Of a DNA stretch of 64,000 bases, positions 34,248 through 42,792 are shown piece by piece (positions within the stretch are counted from its first letter, which is position 1; every line of letters begins with the position of its first letter). The notes below the pieces were generated by a model. It was given only the letters and a program-made list of their open reading frames with translations, was not told the origin of the DNA and searched no databases. The position numbers and the translations under genes were made by a program. Origin of the DNA: Chromobacterium paludis (GTDB lineage: Bacteria > Pseudomonadota > Gammaproteobacteria > Burkholderiales > Chromobacteriaceae); NCBI RefSeq assembly GCF_008275125.1, contig NZ_CP043473.1:124001-188000 (forward strand), written 5' to 3'.

Positions 34248-36668
34248 ATGAATCCGATAGTGAAGGACTTTCGCGTCGGCTGGCGCTGGTTGCTCAAGGA
34301 GCCGGGCTGGTCTGCGCTGGTGATTGCCGGCCTGGCGGTGGGCTTCGCTTGCTGCTTCCTGCTGCTGGGCTATGCGCGCTATTCGCTGCAATACAACCAG
34401 CATCTGCAAAATCGGGAGCGCGTCTACCAGTTGGAGTCGCGCTTCAATCTGCCGGGCATGGACGACAAATGGCTCAACTTAGCGCCCTTTCCGGCAGCTC
34501 AGGCGATGCGGGATGGCGGGCTGGTGGAGCGGACCAGCCTTGCCTGGGACGTCCAGCAGCCGGTGCGGGTGGGGCAGTCCGTCAGCATGCAGGTGGTGAC
34601 GCTGGCGGATCCCGATTTCGCCCAGCTGTTTGAGATCAAGACGCTGGCCGGCGATCTGGCGGCGGCGCTGAGCCGGCCGGATCAGGTGGCGCTGACCGAT
34701 GACAAGGCCAGGCAATTGTTCGGCAGCGTCGCTGTGGTGGGCAAAGCCTTGCGCGTGAACGGCCAGAATGTCGCGGTGGCGGCCGTGGTGGCGGCGCCGC
34801 CGTCCACCTCCACTCAGCGTTATGCCATTCTGGCCGCGCGCCGCTTCGTGGCGATGGACGACAAAATGTCGCGGGCCATGCTGGAGAATTGGGGTGGCGT
34901 GTCCGGCAAGGTGTATTTCCGGCCGCGCGCCGGCGTTACCCGCGAGCAGGTATTGGCGAATCTGCAGCAAACTTTCGAACATTCCGCTTTTTCGCGCGGC
35001 TTGCCGCCGGAGTTCCGGCAAATGCTGAAGAACCGGCCCATGGTGGTGTATGGCGCGGCGGCCTTGGCCGACGTGTATCTGGACCCCAGGCTGGATGCCG
35101 GGGGGGGCGGGAGCGATAGCGAGCATGCCAGGCTGAGCGAAGTATGGGGGCTGGCCGCCATCGGTTTGTTGATCCTGCTGCTGGCGGCGATCAATTACGT
35201 CAACCTGACCACGGTGCGCACCATACGACGCCAGCGCGAAATCGGCGTGCGCAAGGTATTGGGCGCCAGCGTGGGCCGCGTGGCGGGACAATTTCTGCTG
35301 GAGTCCGTGTTGGTGTCGCTGCTGGCGATGACGCTGGGCTTGTTGCTGGCGTGGCTGCTGTTGCCAGGCTTCGCCTTCCTGATGCAAAGGGAGCTGGACG
35401 GGATGTTCACGCTGGGCAGCGTGGCGCTGGCCTTGCTGGCGGCCGTGCTGGTGGGCGGCCTGGCGGGCGCCTATCCGGCCTGGGTGGCGTCCCGGGTGCG
35501 GGCCACCCAAGCGCTGGCCGGGCGCGATCAACAGGAAACGACGCGCGGCGTCTGGCTGCGCCGGGGCTTGACGGTGACGCAGTTCGCCGCCGCCATGGCG
35601 CTGAGCGGCGTGACCTTGGCCATTGCCTGGCAGGCCTGGTACGGCAGCCGCCTGGACACCGGTTTCCAGGTGGACGGCTTGCTGACTCTGGAGACGGGCA
35701 GCAGCGGCCATGCCAGAGAAGCGCTGCGCGCCGCGGTGGCGGCCTTGCCAGGCGTCAGCGGGGCGGCGCTGAGCGGCAATAATCTGGCCGATGGTTCCAT
35801 GAACATCACCAGCATCAAGCAGGGCGGGCGTTCGATCAATCTGGAGGTGCGCAGCATAGGCTGCGCCTATCTGGAGACTTACGGCGTCAGGCTGCTGGCC
35901 GGGCATATGTTGCCGGGCTGCGCGAGTCCGCAGGAGGGTGCCAGACGCGAGTGCGTGCTGAGCGAGTCGGCCGCGCGCGATCTGGGTTATGCCATGCCGC
36001 AGCAGGCGGTGGGCAGAAAGCTGAGCGCGGAGGGCGCCGGCGATGGATGCGTGGTGGCGGGCGTGGTGTCGGATATTCGCCTGCAGTCGGCGCGCGAGAA
36101 GGCGCGTTCTTGGATGTATGTGGCGGCTGGCGGCTCCGCGGACGTGCTGTCGGTCCGTTTCCGGGGTGAGGAAGCGGCAATGCGCGCAAGCATAGCCGGC
36201 CTGTGGCCGCGTTATTTCCCCGACTACCCCTTGAAGATGGAAAGCGCGCGTTACCGTCTGGACCAGCGTTACGCTGGCGACGCCAAGCAAGCGGGGTTGC
36301 TGGCAGCGGCTGCGGGCGTGGCTTTGTTGATCGCTTCCTTCGGCATCTATGTGCTCGCGGCCTATTCCGTGCAGCGCATGGCGCGGGAGGTGGTGCTGCG
36401 CAAGCTGCACGGCGCCGGCGCCGGCGCCATCGCCCGCTTGGTGGGACGCGAGTTCTTGTGGGTGCTGTTGGCGGGCGCCGCCATCGGCCTGCTGCCGGCC
36501 TGGCTCTACATCCGCCAGTATCTGGCGGGATTCGTCGAACGCGCGCCGGTGGGCGGCTGGACCCTGCTGCTGTCCTTGTCGCTGTGCCTGCTGGTGGCGG
36601 CGCTGGCGGTGTGGAAGCACCTGGCGGCGGCATTGCGCTTGCGCCCGGTGCTGGCTTTGCGCGGATAA
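34248..36668 (+). CDS. FtsX/MacB-type ABC permease (first copy)
   Basis: 806 residues, large for the family, with two FtsX modules. TM near 20-45, a MacB-PCD-like periplasmic domain (about 50-260), three helices at about 285-400 (LAAIGLLILLLAAINYVNLT; RQREIGVRKVLGASVGRV), then a second TM (about 425-450), periplasmic domain and three C-terminal helices (AREVVLRKLHGAGAGAIARL). The repeated 'REIGVRKVLGA' and 'REVVLRKLHGA' coupling helices contact the ATPase. Starts DFRVGWRWLLKEPGWSAL like the second copy. Confidence 0.9.
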   Translation: MNPIVKDFRVGWRWLLKEPGWSALVIAGLAVGFACCFLLLGYARYSLQYNQHLQNRERVYQLESRFNLPGMDDKWLNLAPFPAAQAMRDGGLVERTSLAWDVQQPVRVGQSVSMQVVTLADPDFAQLFEIKTLAGDLAAALSRPDQVALTDDKARQLFGSVAVVGKALRVNGQNVAVAAVVAAPPSTSTQRYAILAARRFVAMDDKMSRAMLENWGGVSGKVYFRPRAGVTREQVLANLQQTFEHSAFSRGLPPEFRQMLKNRPMVVYGAAALADVYLDPRLDAGGGGSDSEHARLSEVWGLAAIGLLILLLAAINYVNLTTVRTIRRQREIGVRKVLGASVGRVAGQFLLESVLVSLLAMTLGLLLAWLLLPGFAFLMQRELDGMFTLGSVALALLAAVLVGGLAGAYPAWVASRVRATQALAGRDQQETTRGVWLRRGLTVTQFAAAMALSGVTLAIAWQAWYGSRLDTGFQVDGLLTLETGSSGHAREALRAAVAALPGVSGAALSGNNLADGSMNITSIKQGGRSINLEVRSIGCAYLETYGVRLLAGHMLPGCASPQEGARRECVLSESAARDLGYAMPQQAVGRKLSAEGAGDGCVVAGVVSDIRLQSAREKARSWMYVAAGGSADVLSVRFRGEEAAMRASIAGLWPRYFPDYPLKMESARYRLDQRYAGDAKQAGLLAAAAGVALLIASFGIYVLAAYSVQRMAREVVLRKLHGAGAGAIARLVGREFLWVLLAGAAIGLLPAWLYIRQYLAGFVERAPVGGWTLLLSLSLCLLVAALAVWKHLAAALRLRPVLALRG

Positions 36669-36730
36669 ATAGAAGAACCATGCCGGTCCGTGTCCGCACG
36701 GGCCGGCGGCTGATGAACAAGGGGAGTGTC

Positions 36731-39184
36731 ATGTCTTATTTCCGTTGGGAGGACTTTCGCGTGGGCTGGCGCTGGTTGCTCAAGGAGCCGGGTTGGTCGG
36801 CGCTGGTGATCGGCGGCTTGGCCATAGGCTTTGCCTGCTGTGTCCTGCTGCTGGGCTATGTGCATTATTCGATGCAGTTTGACCGCCATATCGCCGGCCG
36901 CGAGCGGGTGTACTTGCTCAAGATCAGGCCGAATATGGACGGCGTGCGTAATCAGTGGCAACCGGAGGCGCCGGTGATCGCCGCCCAGGTTTTGCGCGAG
37001 CAAGGCTTGGCGCAGCGGGCCAGCATGGCCTATGGTTTCCAGGCCCCTGTGCGCGTAGGCCGCCAGGTGGCCAATCGCTGGGTCACCTTGGTGGACCCGG
37101 ACTATGCCCAGCTATTCGAGGTGAAAACCCTGGCCGGCGATTTGCAAAGGGCGCTGACGCGGCCGGATAGCGTCGCCGTGACCGACGAGGAGGCGCAGTC
37201 CATGTTCGGCACCGCCCAGGCGGTGGGCAGGCGCTTCACCGTGGGCGGCAAGGCTTTGACCGTGGCGGCCATCGTCGCCGCGCCGCCGGCCACCGCTACC
37301 CAGCGCTACGCGATCCTGGGCGGCAGGAACAGCCGGATGGCGCCGGATTCGCTTTATGCCCAGTTCTACACCAATTGGTTCTCCTGGGGCGCGTCGGTGT
37401 ATTTTCAGCTCAAACCCGGCCATGACGCGGCCGAGGTTGGGCCTCTGCTGGTCCAGGCGATGAAACAGTCGCCTGACTATCGCGATCCCGGCCTGCAGGC
37501 CATCCTGGCCAAGATGGGCGGCAGGGACTGGCTTGAGTTTTCGGCGATTCAACTGGCCGATGTCTACCTGGACCCGGACCTGGATCAAAGCGCGGACCCG
37601 GATCGGCACGGCAATCGGACCATGCTGTGGGGCTGCGCCGGCATCGGCCTGCTGATCCTGCTGCTGGCGGCGATCAACTACGTCAACCTGGCGACCGTGC
37701 GCGCCATCCGCCGCCAGCGTGAAATCGGCGTGCGCAAGGTATTGGGGGCCGGTGTGGGGCGCGTGGCCGGGCAATTCATCGCCGAGTCGGTGTTGATCGC
37801 GCTGGCGGCTGCCGCGCTGGGGCTGCTGCTGGCCTGGCTGCTGTTGCCGGCATTCTCTTTCCTGCTGCAGCGCGATCTGGGCAGCCTCATCGGTTGGCAG
37901 GCTTGCTTGCTGACCTTGGCGTTCGCCGCGCTGGTCGGCGCGCTGAGCGGCCTGTACCCGGCCTGGGTGGCGGCCGGCGTGCGCGCCACTCAGGCCCTGG
38001 CCGGGCGCGATCAGCAGGAAACGCGGCAGGGCGTCTGGCTGCGGCGCGGCTTGACCGTGGCGCAATTCGGCATCGCCATGGGCCTGGTGGGCGTGACCCT
38101 GGCCGTGGCCTGGCAAACTTGGCATGGCACGCGGCTGCCGTCAGGCTTTTCGCGCGATGGCCTGCTGTTTGTGGAGGCCGGGGATGCCAATGCGCATGAT
38201 CAGCAGCAGCGCTTCGCCCTGCGCGCGGCGCTGCTGCGGCAGCCTGGCGTGTTGGCGCTGAGCTATGGCGACGGCCTGCCGGCGGGCGAGCGCAATAACT
38301 CCAATAATTTCCGTTTGGCGGGCGGCGGCGCCATGCAGAACATGCGCTACCGCATGATGGATTGCGGCTTCCTCGCGGCATATCGTCTGCCCGTGTTGGC
38401 CGGGCGCAGCACGACGGTGTGCGATGGCAATGGCACCGCGACAGCCGGCGTGGGGCTGATTGTCTCCGCGTCGGCGGCGCGGCGCTTGGGCTTCGCTACG
38501 CCGCAGCAGGCGGTGGGGCATGTGCTGGAGTCGGAAACTTTCCTTGGCGGCAAGGAGGCGATCGGCGCCGTGGTGGCCGACATCGCCGAGCAGACTTCGC
38601 GCGAGCGGCCTATTCCAATGTTGTATCTCGGAGTCAGCGCGCGCAACGTCTATGCCAGCACGCTGGCCATCCGCTACCACGGCAGCGAATCCGCCATGCG
38701 GCAAGCGCTGGCCGAGTTGTGGCCGCGCTACTTTCCCGATTATCCCTTGCGGCCGATCAGCGCGCGCCAGCAGCTGGATCAGCGTTATGGCCAGGACATC
38801 CGCACGGCGCAGCTGCTAGCCATCGCCTCCGCCGTCGCCATGCTGATCGCCGCCTTCGGCATCTATGTGCTATCCGCCTATTCGGTGCAACGCATGGCGC
38901 GCGAGGTGGTGTTGCGCAAGCTGTATGGCGCCGACGGCTGGGCGATCACGCGTTTGATCAGCCGGGAGTTCCTGCTGGTGTTGCTGGCCAGCGCTCTGCT
39001 GGCCCTGCCGCCGGCCTGGCTGTTCATCCGCCACTACCTGGACGGTTTCGTCGTCAGGGCGCCGATAGGCGGCTGGACGCTGTTGCTGGCATTGGCCTTG
39101 TGCCTGCTGGCGGCAGGCCTGGCGGTGTGGCGGCACTTGCTGGCGGCGTTGCGCCTGCGGCCGGATCTGGCCTTGCGCGGATAA
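36731..39184 (+). CDS. FtsX/MacB-type ABC permease (second copy)
   Basis: 817 residues from the ATG at 36731, chosen because GGGGAG lies five bases upstream and the reading aligns with the first copy (DFRVGWRWLLKEPGWSALVI). Upstream in-frame ATGs at 36680 and 36713 exist. Same double-FtsX layout, with RQREIGVRKVLGAGVGRV and AREVVLRKLYGADGWAITRL. The two copies are diverged mainly in their periplasmic domains, as expected for a heterodimer. A terminator follows directly. Confidence 0.9.
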   Translation: MSYFRWEDFRVGWRWLLKEPGWSALVIGGLAIGFACCVLLLGYVHYSMQFDRHIAGRERVYLLKIRPNMDGVRNQWQPEAPVIAAQVLREQGLAQRASMAYGFQAPVRVGRQVANRWVTLVDPDYAQLFEVKTLAGDLQRALTRPDSVAVTDEEAQSMFGTAQAVGRRFTVGGKALTVAAIVAAPPATATQRYAILGGRNSRMAPDSLYAQFYTNWFSWGASVYFQLKPGHDAAEVGPLLVQAMKQSPDYRDPGLQAILAKMGGRDWLEFSAIQLADVYLDPDLDQSADPDRHGNRTMLWGCAGIGLLILLLAAINYVNLATVRAIRRQREIGVRKVLGAGVGRVAGQFIAESVLIALAAAALGLLLAWLLLPAFSFLLQRDLGSLIGWQACLLTLAFAALVGALSGLYPAWVAAGVRATQALAGRDQQETRQGVWLRRGLTVAQFGIAMGLVGVTLAVAWQTWHGTRLPSGFSRDGLLFVEAGDANAHDQQQRFALRAALLRQPGVLALSYGDGLPAGERNNSNNFRLAGGGAMQNMRYRMMDCGFLAAYRLPVLAGRSTTVCDGNGTATAGVGLIVSASAARRLGFATPQQAVGHVLESETFLGGKEAIGAVVADIAEQTSRERPIPMLYLGVSARNVYASTLAIRYHGSESAMRQALAELWPRYFPDYPLRPISARQQLDQRYGQDIRTAQLLAIASAVAMLIAAFGIYVLSAYSVQRMAREVVLRKLYGADGWAITRLISREFLLVLLASALLALPPAWLFIRHYLDGFVVRAPIGGWTLLLALALCLLAAGLAVWRHLLAALRLRPDLALRG

Positions 39185-39189
39185 GGAGG

Positions 39190-39210
39190 GGCGGCGCTGG
39201 CCGCCTTTTT
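39190..39210 (+). terminator. terminator of the exporter operon
   Basis: GGCGGC (39190-39195) and GCCGCC (39200-39205) with loop GCTG, followed by five T, six bases after the stop codon. Confidence 0.85.
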
Positions 39211-39223
39211 GGCGCGGAAATGC

Positions 39224-39257
39224 AAAAAGCCCAGCATGTTGCCATGCTGGGCTTTTT
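39224..39257. terminator. terminator of the minus-strand tRNA operon
   Basis: Stem of 15 bp (39224-39238 with 39243-39257) around TTGC; A5 and T6 ends make it bidirectional. Same stem core as at 26399-26432. Confidence 0.85.
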
Positions 39258-39264
39258 TGAATCC

Positions 39265-39339
39265 TGGCGTCCCCACGGGGAATCGAACCCCGGCTACCGC
39301 CGTGAAAGGGCGGTGTTCTAACCGCTAAACTATAGGGAC
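39265..39339 (-). tRNA. tRNA-Glu (anticodon TTC)
   Basis: Same 75-base sequence as at 26317-26391, on the opposite strand; CCA encoded at 39267-39265. Last tRNA of the Arg-Glu-Arg-Glu operon. Confidence 0.95.
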
Positions 39340-39342
39340 AGC

Positions 39343-39419
39343 TGGCGCATCCGGAGCGATTCGAACGCCCGACCCTCTGGTTCGTAGCCAGATACTCTAT
39401 CCAACTGAGCTACGGATGC
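39343..39419 (-). tRNA. tRNA-Arg (anticodon ACG), variant acceptor stem
   Basis: As the other two tRNA-Arg copies except that the acceptor stem reads GCATCCG/CGGATGC instead of GCACCCG/CGGGTGC, a compensated base-pair change. Anticodon loop CTACGAA. Confidence 0.95.
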
Positions 39420-39425
39420 GTATTG

Positions 39426-39500
39426 TGGCGTCCCCACGGGGAATCGAACCCCGGCTACCGCCGTGAAAGGGCGGTGTTCTAACCGCTAAACTATAGGGAC
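39426..39500 (-). tRNA. tRNA-Glu (anticodon TTC)
   Basis: Identical to the other two tRNA-Glu copies in this window; second gene of the minus-strand operon. Confidence 0.95.
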
Positions 39501-39505
39501 ATGCC

Positions 39506-39582
39506 TGGCGCACCCGGAGCGATTCGAACGCCCGACCCTCTGGTTCGTAGCCAGATACTCTATCCAACTGAGCTACGGGTGC
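39506..39582 (-). tRNA. tRNA-Arg (anticodon ACG)
   Basis: Acceptor stem GCACCCG/CGGGTGC, same as the copy at 26237-26313; first gene of the minus-strand operon. Confidence 0.95.
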
Positions 39583-39619
39583 GCTGTTTCTCGAGACGTT
39601 GTGTCTTGCGAGAGGACGG

Positions 39620-39648
39620 ATAATATAGAGGGCGAATCGGGCTGTCAA
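39620..39648 (-). promoter_or_regulatory. sigma-70 promoter of the Arg-Glu-Arg-Glu tRNA operon
   Basis: On the minus strand TTGACA (39648-39643) and TATTAT (39625-39620) are 17 bases apart, about 37 bases before the first tRNA. Confidence 0.85.
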
Positions 39649-39768
39649 CACTTCATAGGATTTTTTTTGCAAAGCCGGTAAACTCGGCGACTATCCCTGT
39701 CGCGGCAGGCCAACAATTTCATCTGTTTGGCATGGCGCGTCGTCGCAAGATAGGAAAGCGAAGCGAGA

Positions 39769-41169
39769 GTGAATCCCCTTTTTGCACAGCCCTGCGCCAT
39801 CGTCGATCTGGAAACCACCGGCGGCAATATCGCGCGCGACCGCATCACCGAAGTGGGCCTGGTGCTGGTGGACGGTGAGCGCGTCGAACGCCTGTCCTGG
39901 CTGGTCAACCCCGGCCAGCCCATTCCCGAATTCATCGAAAACATGACCGGCATCAGCAATGCCATGGTGGCAGAAGCGCCGCCATTCTCCGACTTGGCCG
40001 AGGAACTGTTGGCCAGGCTGCAAGGCCGGCTCTTGTTGGCGCACAACGCCCGTTTCGACTATGGCTTTCTGAAGAATGAATTCCGCCGCCTGGGCCACCG
40101 CTTCCAAGCGCGCGCCTTGTGCACGGTCAAGTTGTCGCGGCGGCTGTATCCGCAGCATTTCAAGCACAGCCTGGACAGCCTGATCGCCCGCCACGGCATC
40201 GTCATGCCGGATCGCCACCGCGCGCTGGCCGACGCCGACGCGGTCTATCAGTTTCTGCGCATCGCCGTGGGCGAGCTGGGGGCCGATAAAGTGGCCGCTG
40301 AGGCGGCGCAGCTGCTGTCCCAGCCGGCCGAGTTGTCCAGCCTGCCGGCCGAGCTGCAGCAGCAGATAGAAGACATGCCTGACTCCGCCGGCGTCTACGC
40401 CTTGTTCGACGCGAACGGCCGCGCCTTGTACGTGGGCCGCGCGCCCAATCTGTATCGCAAGGCGCTGGGTCATTTCGCCGAACGCAAGCCGGGCCGCCAC
40501 GATGTGAAGATCGACGAGCCGGTGGCGCGAGTGGAATGGCGCGAGAGCCTGAGCGAGTTCGGCGCGCATCTGACCGAGCTGCAGTGGCTGCAGCGCTTGC
40601 AGCCGCTGCACAATCCACGCGCCAGGATGATGGGCGAAGTGTGCACGCTGCAATTGCAGATGGGCGCCGATGCTTATCTGCGCCCGGCGCCGGTTTCGGC
40701 GCGCGACATCGACTTCACCCGCACCGCTGACCTGTACGGCATGTTCCGCCACGCGCGCGAGGCGCGCAAGGCGCTGGCGCAGATCGCGCTGGCCCAGGGC
40801 CTGTGCCAGTCCGTGCTGGGGGTGGAGCAGGTGACCAGCCGCAAGGGCATGCCCTGCGCGGCCTACCAGATCCGCCGTTGCCGCGGCGCCTGCGTGGGCG
40901 AGGAGGGGGCGGACAGCCACAATCAGCGCTTATCGGCCGCGCTGCAGCGGCTGCGCGTCAAGCCATGGCCGTTCGAGGGCGCGGTGGCGGTAGTGGAGCG
41001 CGACGAGGTGTGCGGCGACGTGGTGGAGCATGTGTTCGACCGCTGGTGCTATCTGGGCAGCCGCCGCAACGGCGGCGAGCTGGAAGGCGAGCCGGCTTTT
41101 GATCTGGACTACTACAAGCTGCTGGAGAGCGAGCTGCGCAAGCCGGACAGGGAATTGCGCCAGCTCTGA
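39769..41169 (+). CDS. DnaQ-like 3'-5' exonuclease fused to a GIY-YIG (UvrC/Cho-like) domain
   Basis: 466 residues from a GTG. N-terminal DEDDh exonuclease: Exo I AIVDLETTGG, Exo II LLLAHNARFDYGFL, Exo III HRALADADAVYQF. From about residue 200 a GIY-YIG nuclease domain: DSAGVYALFDANGRALYVGRA with the conserved Arg and Glu further on (TELQWLQRLQPLHN). The last part has a cysteine cluster (CAAYQIRRCRGACVGEE) like that of UvrC. This fusion is widespread in beta-proteobacteria and is annotated as an epsilon-family exonuclease; its in vivo role, probably repair, is not well defined. Confidence 0.85.
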   Translation: MNPLFAQPCAIVDLETTGGNIARDRITEVGLVLVDGERVERLSWLVNPGQPIPEFIENMTGISNAMVAEAPPFSDLAEELLARLQGRLLLAHNARFDYGFLKNEFRRLGHRFQARALCTVKLSRRLYPQHFKHSLDSLIARHGIVMPDRHRALADADAVYQFLRIAVGELGADKVAAEAAQLLSQPAELSSLPAELQQQIEDMPDSAGVYALFDANGRALYVGRAPNLYRKALGHFAERKPGRHDVKIDEPVARVEWRESLSEFGAHLTELQWLQRLQPLHNPRARMMGEVCTLQLQMGADAYLRPAPVSARDIDFTRTADLYGMFRHAREARKALAQIALAQGLCQSVLGVEQVTSRKGMPCAAYQIRRCRGACVGEEGADSHNQRLSAALQRLRVKPWPFEGAVAVVERDEVCGDVVEHVFDRWCYLGSRRNGGELEGEPAFDLDYYKLLESELRKPDRELRQL

Positions 41170-41186
41170 GCCCCGTTGCGGCAAAG

Positions 41187-41216
41187 AAAAAGGGCAAGCC
41201 CAGGCTTGCCCTTTTT
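41187..41216. terminator. bidirectional terminator between the exonuclease and motC
   Basis: GGGCAAGC (41192-41199) pairs with GCTTGCCC (41204-41211), flanked by five A and five T, ending the two convergent transcripts. Confidence 0.88.
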
Positions 41217-41244
41217 CACGCCGTCGAAACGGGTGATGGCGATT

Positions 41245-41994
41245 TTATTCATGCATCGCCAAATACCCCCGCAACCGGCTCTCGATGATGCGCGGGTTTT
41301 CGCCGTTGGCGATGGCCACCACGCCTTCCACCACCAGCTCCTTCATGGCGATCTCGGCCGCCACCAGGTGCTTGAGCTTGTTGGCCATGGGCAGGAAGAA
41401 CAGGTTGGCCGAACCCACGCCATAGACGGTGGCGACGAAGGCCACCGCGATGCCGCCGCCCAGCTTGGCCGGGTCGGACAGATTCTCCATCACGTGGATC
41501 AGGCCCAGCACCGCGCCCAGAATGCCCATGGTGGGCGCGTAGCCGCCGGCCGACTCCCAAATGCGCGCGGCCTGTTTGCGCGCGTGCTCGAACATGCTGA
41601 TTTCCACGTCCATCACCGCGCGCAGCGTCTCCGGCTCGGTGCCGTCCACCAGCATTTGCAGCGCCTTCTTGGTGAAAGGATCTTTTTGCTGGGCAATGGT
41701 GCCTTCCAGCGACAGCAGGCCGCCCTTGCGCGAGGCCTGGCTCCAGCTGACCACTTCGCGGATCATTTTTTCGTGGTCGAAATTGGGCGGGCGGAATACC
41801 CAGCGCAGCATGCGCAGGCCGGCCATGAACTGTTTGGGCGTGCTTTGCAGCATCACGGCGCTGGTGGTGCCGCCGATGACGATCATGAAGGCGGTCAGCT
41901 GCAGCAGCGAACCGATATTGCCCCCTTCGATGGCCTGGCCGGCAATGATGGCGGTCAGGCCCAATATGACAGCGATTAAACTGATCTTGTCCAC
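41245..41994 (-). CDS. motC: flagellar motor stator protein, MotA/PomA/MotC type
   Basis: 249 residues, MotA/TolQ/ExbB family with four membrane helices (about 1-20, 30-50, 150-172, 182-205). VIGGTTSAVMLQ in helix 2 and APTMGILGAVLGLI and GGGIAVAFVATVYGVG in helices 3-4 are the PomA/MotC signatures. The stator anion of torque-generating residues (R90/E98 in E. coli MotA) lies in the loop around 80-110. It follows fliA, as motC does in Pseudomonas, but no motB/motD partner follows here; a terminator does. Confidence 0.9.
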   Translation of the reverse strand: MDKISLIAVILGLTAIIAGQAIEGGNIGSLLQLTAFMIVIGGTTSAVMLQSTPKQFMAGLRMLRWVFRPPNFDHEKMIREVVSWSQASRKGGLLSLEGTIAQQKDPFTKKALQMLVDGTEPETLRAVMDVEISMFEHARKQAARIWESAGGYAPTMGILGAVLGLIHVMENLSDPAKLGGGIAVAFVATVYGVGSANLFFLPMANKLKHLVAAEIAMKELVVEGVVAIANGENPRIIESRLRGYLAMHE

Positions 41995-42045
41995 AATGTT
42001 TCCGTTGTCGATCTGGTCTGGGACGCGGGCTTTCCGCGACGGTGT

Positions 42046-42792
42046 TTACAGCCAGTCTTTCAGTTTGGCGCGCAGCCGGGCGACGGCCTGGCTGTGCAGC
42101 TGGCAGACGCGGGACTCGGTGACGCCGAGCACCGCGCCGATTTCCTTCAGGTTGAGTTCCTGTTCGTAATACAGCGCCATCACCAGTTGATCGCGTTCCG
42201 GCAGCAGCTTGATCGCGTCCACCAGCTGCTGGCGAAAGCTGTCGTCGGCCAGCGCGGCCAGCGGGTCCGGCGAATCCTCATCCGCGATATTGGCGACGGG
42301 ATTATGGCTACTCTCGTCGTCGCCCGTATTAAAGTCTTCGAAATGCAGCAGCGTGGTGCCCTTGCAGTCGCCCAGCATCTCCTGGTACTGCTCCAGCTCC
42401 AGGCCCATTTCCGCCGCGATTTCCGACTCCAGCGGCGCGCGGCCGAACTGGTGTTCCAGCCGGGCAATGGCTTCTTCGATCTGGCGCGAGTTGCGGCGCG
42501 CCTGGCGCGGCAGCCAGTCCTCGCGCCGCAGTTCGTCCAGCATGGCGCCGCGAATGCGCTGGCTGGCGAAGGTTTCGAACAGCACGCCCTGGGCCGGGTC
42601 GAATTGGCGCGAAGCCTCGATCAGGCCGATCATGCCGACCTGGATCAGATCGCCCAGGTCCACCGAGGCCGGCAGGCGGGCGATCATCAGGCTGGCCAGC
42701 TTGCGCACCAGCGGCGCATGGGCCTCCACGTCGATCTCGACGCTGGGGGCCGCTGCGGCGTAGCCCGATCGGCGGAAAGACGGCAAGGTCAT
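42046..42792 (-). CDS. fliA: sigma-28, flagellar sigma factor FliA
   Basis: 248 residues from the ATG at 42792, which overlaps the flhG stop (ATGA). Region 2 (VDLGDLIQVGMIGLIEASRQF, FETFASQRIRGAMLDELR), region 3 and region 4 (LPERDQLVMALYYEQELNLKEIGAVLGVTESRVCQLHSQA split as regions 4.1 and 4.2) are clear. Drives late flagellar, motility and often chemotaxis genes; the flgM promoter at 7852-7878 fits its consensus. Inhibited by FlgM, whose gene in this window is frameshifted. Confidence 0.95.
   Translation of the reverse strand: MTLPSFRRSGYAAAAPSVEIDVEAHAPLVRKLASLMIARLPASVDLGDLIQVGMIGLIEASRQFDPAQGVLFETFASQRIRGAMLDELRREDWLPRQARRNSRQIEEAIARLEHQFGRAPLESEIAAEMGLELEQYQEMLGDCKGTTLLHFEDFNTGDDESSHNPVANIADEDSPDPLAALADDSFRQQLVDAIKLLPERDQLVMALYYEQELNLKEIGAVLGVTESRVCQLHSQAVARLRAKLKDWL

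Larger units (their letters stand above)
39224..39419 (-). repeat. right arm of the long inverted repeat (tRNA-Arg, tRNA-Glu, terminator)
   Basis: Reverse complement of this block is nearly identical to 26237-26432. Together the arms enclose 12.8 kb. Confidence 0.9.

Noticed and set aside
38362..39321. 319-residue plus-strand frame running from permease 2 into the tRNA operon
   Set aside because: Out of frame with the permease and ends in tRNA and terminator sequence.
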